Positions 60,958 through 64,000 of a DNA stretch of 64,000 nucleotides are shown here, in pieces. The DNA lies in assembly GCA_965221625.1 (NCBI GenBank), contig OZ244903.1, positions 868,001 to 932,000 on the forward strand, in the 5' to 3' direction. The DNA is from Bin127 sp965221625 (GTDB taxonomy: Bacteria; Chloroflexota; Dehalococcoidia; Lucifugimonadales; Lucifugimonadaceae). The notes under the pieces are model-generated. The model saw nothing but the letters and a program-made list of their open reading frames with translations. It was not told the DNA's origin and did no database searches. Position 1 is the stretch's first letter. Each line of letters opens with the position of its first letter. The translations under genes and the position numbers were made by a program.

Positions 60958-62847
60958 ATGAAACTCAAGTTCGTCTGGGGCTCGGTGCTTGCGGCTTCGG
61001 CGGCGTCTCTGTCGTTGCTCATTGCGTGTGGCGGCACCGAGACGGTAGTCGAGACCGTCGTAGTCGAGAGGGTCGTCGAAGTAGTTCAGACTGTCGAAGT
61101 GGAGAGGGTTGTCGAAGTCGAGAAAGTAGTCGAGGTCGAGGTCACCGCCGCGGCAGAAGAAGCGATGACGGGCGACCAAATCCCTCGTGAGCGTCAACTG
61201 ATCTTGTTATGGGGCGGTTCTGGTGGTGTCGGCTCTGCCGGACAATACACGAACCACGACATCTGGAATGTCTACTCCGGTGTGAGTCACCAAGACGGAC
61301 CGGCTTTGATATTCGAACCACTGGCGTTTTATTCGGCGTTCAACGACACCGAGTACCCGTGGTTAGCCGAATCGTGGGAATATAGCGACGACTTCACCCA
61401 ACTCACGATCAACACGCGCAAAAACGTCGAGTGGAGCGACGGTACTCCTTTCGGCGCTCACGACGTTGCGTACACACTGGAGCATCTGCGCACAACGCCC
61501 GGTTTGGCGAGATCCGGTCAGGTACAAGCGGACGTCGAGTCTGTAGAACTCGTGGACGAAAACACGGTTGTGGTGCACTTCCAAGGCCCGCGACCGAAGT
61601 TCTTCTACTTTATGACCTACAAGTTCGACATCGGACTCTACATCGTCCCCAAACACATCTTCGAAGGGCAAGATTGGCAAGAGTTCTCGAACTTCGACCT
61701 CGAAAAAGGTTGGCCCGTGACGACAGGTCCTTGGGAAGTCGTGCAGACGTCAACCCAATCGAAGATCATGAACCGGCGCGATTCGTGGTGGGCGGTTGAG
61801 CAGGGCGTTGTGGACAAGATGCCAGAGGTATGGCAGATCGTCTACATCCCGAATCCTGGCGAAACTCAAATGGCGCAGGAGATGATAGCCAACCGCGCCG
61901 ACGCATCCCTGTCGCTGCAAACAGGAACGATGCGCGAGGTGTTGGCGCGTAACAGTGCCATCATCACCCATTCCGGGTTCAATCCGCCGTTCGGATATGT
62001 CGACTGGTGGCCGGTCGGACTAATGTTCAATGCCAGCGAACCACCGTACGACGACAAACGAGTACGTTGGGCGGTATCCCTCTATCTTGACCGTGAGCAG
62101 TTAATCGAAGTCGGTTTCGGCGGTGCCGGTACCCTTTCCTACCTCCCGACGCCGAGTTATGCGCCGCTGCAGCGTTACTTCGACGCCGTTGAGGACAAGC
62201 TCACGACAACTCACAACACCACCGAGTACAACCCAGAACGAGCTGACGCATTAATGATGGAGGCCGGTTACTCGAAGAACTCCGACGGCTATTGGGAGCG
62301 CGACGGCAATGTTGTCGTATGCGACATCCTGAGCTTCGGCATCTTCAACCACTACGGCCCAATCGTTGCCCGACAACTCGATAACCACGGCATCAAGTCG
62401 TCATACAGCACGCCGCCCGACGCTTGGAGTCGCCAGAACAACGGTGAGGCTTCGTGCGGACTTCGCGGACACGGTGGCTCGGTTAGAGATCCTTACTTCA
62501 CGCTGAACCTGTATGCCGGCGGTGATCCGGCGACTCCTGCGGAGGAGCGCGACCGACCGCCAAACGCCTACCACTGGTACAACGAAGAGTTCAACGACAT
62601 CACGGCCGAGGTGTTTGCGACGGCGATTGATGACTATGCCCGACTTGAGGATTTGTGGCTGGAGGCGATGGAAATCTGGCTTGACGAACTGCCGGACGTG
62701 CAGGTTCTCGAGTTTTACCACCGCATCCCCATGAACACGACCTATTGGACCAACTGGCCAACGCATGACAACCCTTACGTTAACGGTGCGTTCTGGCATC
62801 TCACGTTCCAGTTGATACTCAATGAGATCGAACCGGTCCAGGCATAG
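60958..62847 (+). CDS. ABC transporter substrate-binding lipoprotein, family 5, importer 3
   Basis: A 629-residue binding lipoprotein. The lipobox L-I-A-C ends at Cys24 and a shorter V/E spacer follows (residues about 28-62: ETVVVERVVEVVQTVEVE and so on). Domain features: LTINTRKNVEWSDGTPFGAHDVAYTLEHL, VRWAVSLYLDREQLIEVGFGG and the late PDVQVLEFYHRIPMN. GGGAGGAAAAATC precedes the ATG, a strong site. Two hairpins separate it from the permease. It is more divergent from the other two than they are from each other. Confidence 0.88.
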   Translation: MKLKFVWGSVLAASAASLSLLIACGGTETVVETVVVERVVEVVQTVEVERVVEVEKVVEVEVTAAAEEAMTGDQIPRERQLILLWGGSGGVGSAGQYTNHDIWNVYSGVSHQDGPALIFEPLAFYSAFNDTEYPWLAESWEYSDDFTQLTINTRKNVEWSDGTPFGAHDVAYTLEHLRTTPGLARSGQVQADVESVELVDENTVVVHFQGPRPKFFYFMTYKFDIGLYIVPKHIFEGQDWQEFSNFDLEKGWPVTTGPWEVVQTSTQSKIMNRRDSWWAVEQGVVDKMPEVWQIVYIPNPGETQMAQEMIANRADASLSLQTGTMREVLARNSAIITHSGFNPPFGYVDWWPVGLMFNASEPPYDDKRVRWAVSLYLDREQLIEVGFGGAGTLSYLPTPSYAPLQRYFDAVEDKLTTTHNTTEYNPERADALMMEAGYSKNSDGYWERDGNVVVCDILSFGIFNHYGPIVARQLDNHGIKSSYSTPPDAWSRQNNGEASCGLRGHGGSVRDPYFTLNLYAGGDPATPAEERDRPPNAYHWYNEEFNDITAEVFATAIDDYARLEDLWLEAMEIWLDELPDVQVLEFYHRIPMNTTYWTNWPTHDNPYVNGAFWHLTFQLILNEIEPVQA

Positions 62848-62856
62848 AACTCGATC

Positions 62857-62926
62857 CCGCAGTTGCCAACTGCGGTGGAAATTCAGAAACATCCGAGGCT
62901 CGCCATTGCGTCTTGGCGAGCCTCGG
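62857..62926 (+). promoter_or_regulatory. Two hairpins between binding-protein and permease genes (importer 3)
   Basis: First: CCGCAGTTG (62857-62865) and CAACTGCGG (62867-62875), a tight stem. Second: CCGAGGCTCGCC (62893-62904) and GGCGAGCCTCGG (62915-62926), a perfect 12-bp stem with a 10-base loop. They end 56 bases before the permease start. The same arrangement occurs in importers 1 and 2. Confidence 0.65.
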
Positions 62927-62982
62927 TAGCCGCGATGGTCGGATTCCGATGTCGAACCGTTTGATTGGTACCAAATAGTCGA

Positions 62983-63999
62983 ATGCCTTGGCATTACATC
63001 ATTGGGCGGCTCGTCATGTTCGTCATCACGATCTGGATGGCAAGCACGATCGTGTTCTTTCTGCCACGCCTTTCTGGCCAAAACCCTTTGGCCGAAAAGA
63101 TCTACCAAGAAGCTCAACAGGGCGGTTATCAAGATCCCAACGTTGCAGAGCGCGTTCGAGTATTCGAGGAGAAGTACGGGTTCGACAGACCGCTGTGGGA
63201 GCAGTACGTCAAGTTTGTTGGCGACGTGGTGCGTTTTGACCTTGGTAGATCGATCTTCCAATGGCCCAAGTCGGTCAACGAAATTCTCGCCGAAAAGATC
63301 ATGTGGACGTTGAGCATGGGGTTACTGACGCTGCTGCTCGCGTTCGGCATTGGTTCGATGATGGGGGCGTTGCTGGAGTGGAAGCGCAACAACTGGGGAT
63401 TGATGGTGGCGATGGCACCGATCTTGGCGGTATCCGCCGTGCCCTTCTTCATATTCGGATTGATCCTTCAACTGTTGGTGTTCAACATCGACAGCGAGTA
63501 TCCGTTGGTCTACGGGTTCAAGCAGGGCGTTATTGGTTGGCCCGACTGGACGGACATCGACTTCATCCTCAGCGTGTTCCAGCACGCGCTGTTACCGGCC
63601 CTGTCGATCACGCTGGTGTCGCTGGGCGGATGGGCGATGGGAATGCGCGGCATGATGGTGACGACGAAGGGCGAAGACTACATGGTGCAAGCGGAAGCCA
63701 AAGGCTTGCCTGAAAGAGTTATGCTCACGAAGTACGCCATTCGCAACTCTCTGTTGCCGCAAGTTACGGGCTTGACGCTCGCCCTCGGCTTGATTGTTTC
63801 CGGCGTGGTATTAGTTGAGATCGTGTTCGGATATCCGGGTGTCGGTGGGCAACTTCTACAAGCAGTAAGGTCCAACGATTACCCAACGACGCAAGGGATC
63901 GTTTTCGTGCTCGCTTTCGGAACGGCGGCTGCGACGTTAGTGTTGGATCTGATCTATCCGTTGCTAGATCCGCGAATCAAGTCGGGAGCAGCGAGTTAG
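62983..63999 (+). CDS. ABC transporter permease, OppB/DppB-like, importer 3
   Basis: A 338-residue permease from ATG 62983 (MPWHYIIGRLVMFVITIW); an upstream TTG at 62965 would add six residues. It has the periplasmic segment with KYGFDRPLWEQYVKFVGDVVRFDLGRS, the EAA loop TKGEDYMVQAEAKGLPERV, and the late LLDPRIKSGAAS. The gene is complete, ending one base before the window. The partner permease and any ATPases should lie just beyond. Confidence 0.93.
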   Translation: MPWHYIIGRLVMFVITIWMASTIVFFLPRLSGQNPLAEKIYQEAQQGGYQDPNVAERVRVFEEKYGFDRPLWEQYVKFVGDVVRFDLGRSIFQWPKSVNEILAEKIMWTLSMGLLTLLLAFGIGSMMGALLEWKRNNWGLMVAMAPILAVSAVPFFIFGLILQLLVFNIDSEYPLVYGFKQGVIGWPDWTDIDFILSVFQHALLPALSITLVSLGGWAMGMRGMMVTTKGEDYMVQAEAKGLPERVMLTKYAIRNSLLPQVTGLTLALGLIVSGVVLVEIVFGYPGVGGQLLQAVRSNDYPTTQGIVFVLAFGTAAATLVLDLIYPLLDPRIKSGAAS

Positions 64000-64000
64000 T

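Overview
The window looks like chromosomal DNA of an uncultured Chloroflexota bacterium, plausibly of the Dehalococcoidia/SAR202 kind. This is inferred from the extended ribosomal protein order ending truA-rplM-rpsI, from oligopeptide-type binding lipoproteins whose lipobox is followed by a long Glu/Val-rich spacer, from a thiolase-like/DUF35 pair and from Thr-Pro-rich surface proteins. I could not run a taxonomic search. Coding density is high, and short stop/start overlaps (TGATG, GTGA) are common.

Layout. 1-10.4 kb: the end of the S10/spc/alpha ribosomal cluster (rplF' to rpsI, with secY, adk, map, infA, rpoA and truA). 10.5-13.2 kb: two tandem paralogous surface proteins with Thr-Pro stalks and a shared C-terminal GGG-x-C-S motif, transmembrane helix and basic tail. 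13.3-18.3 kb: an MBL-like gene without the metal motif on the minus strand, then hrcA-dnaJ-prmA-rsmE without grpE or dnaK. 18.4-22.5 kb: a first peptide-type ABC importer (lipoprotein and two permeases). 22.5-30.1 kb: a minus-strand run of thiolase-like protein, DUF2157, GDYXXLXY protein, DUF35, argF, der, plsY and gpsA. 30.5-35.0 kb: an accessory island with a HigB/HigA-peptidase toxin-antitoxin pair, a methyltransferase (frameshifted at a G9 tract) with an HNH nuclease, a small Cys-containing protein and a VapBC45-like pair. 35.2-38.6 kb: an amidohydrolase, amt-glnK behind an 11-bp-phased triple repeat, and tRNA-Trp, tRNA-Leu and tRNA-Cys. 39.0-45.0 kb: a second ABC importer plus another binding lipoprotein. 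45.1-50.1 kb: PHP protein, double-CAP surface protein, small membrane protein, mtnP and tRNA-Leu. 50.3-54.2 kb: alpha-carbonic anhydrase, bicupin, MBL hydrolase and a solitary DNA methyltransferase. 54.3-60.7 kb: a minus-strand SAM-cycle cluster (rhodanese, PfkB kinase, ahcY, metK, phosphohexomutase) and a membrane protein. 61.0-64.0 kb: a third ABC importer, running off the window.

How the parts fit. The ribosomal and chaperone blocks are housekeeping. The three importers, each with a large hairpin between binding protein and permease genes and none with an ATPase gene in view, suggest peptide or solute scavenging with a shared ATPase elsewhere. metK, ahcY, the PfkB kinase (perhaps an adenosine kinase) and mtnP cover methyl-group recycling and nucleoside salvage. 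The 30-35 kb island carries the window's mobile and defence-like functions. The observations I rank highest are the G9 tract in the methyltransferase, the repeated C-terminal motif on the surface proteins, the phased repeat before amt, the recurring SBP-permease hairpins, and gpsA apparently lacking a standard start codon.
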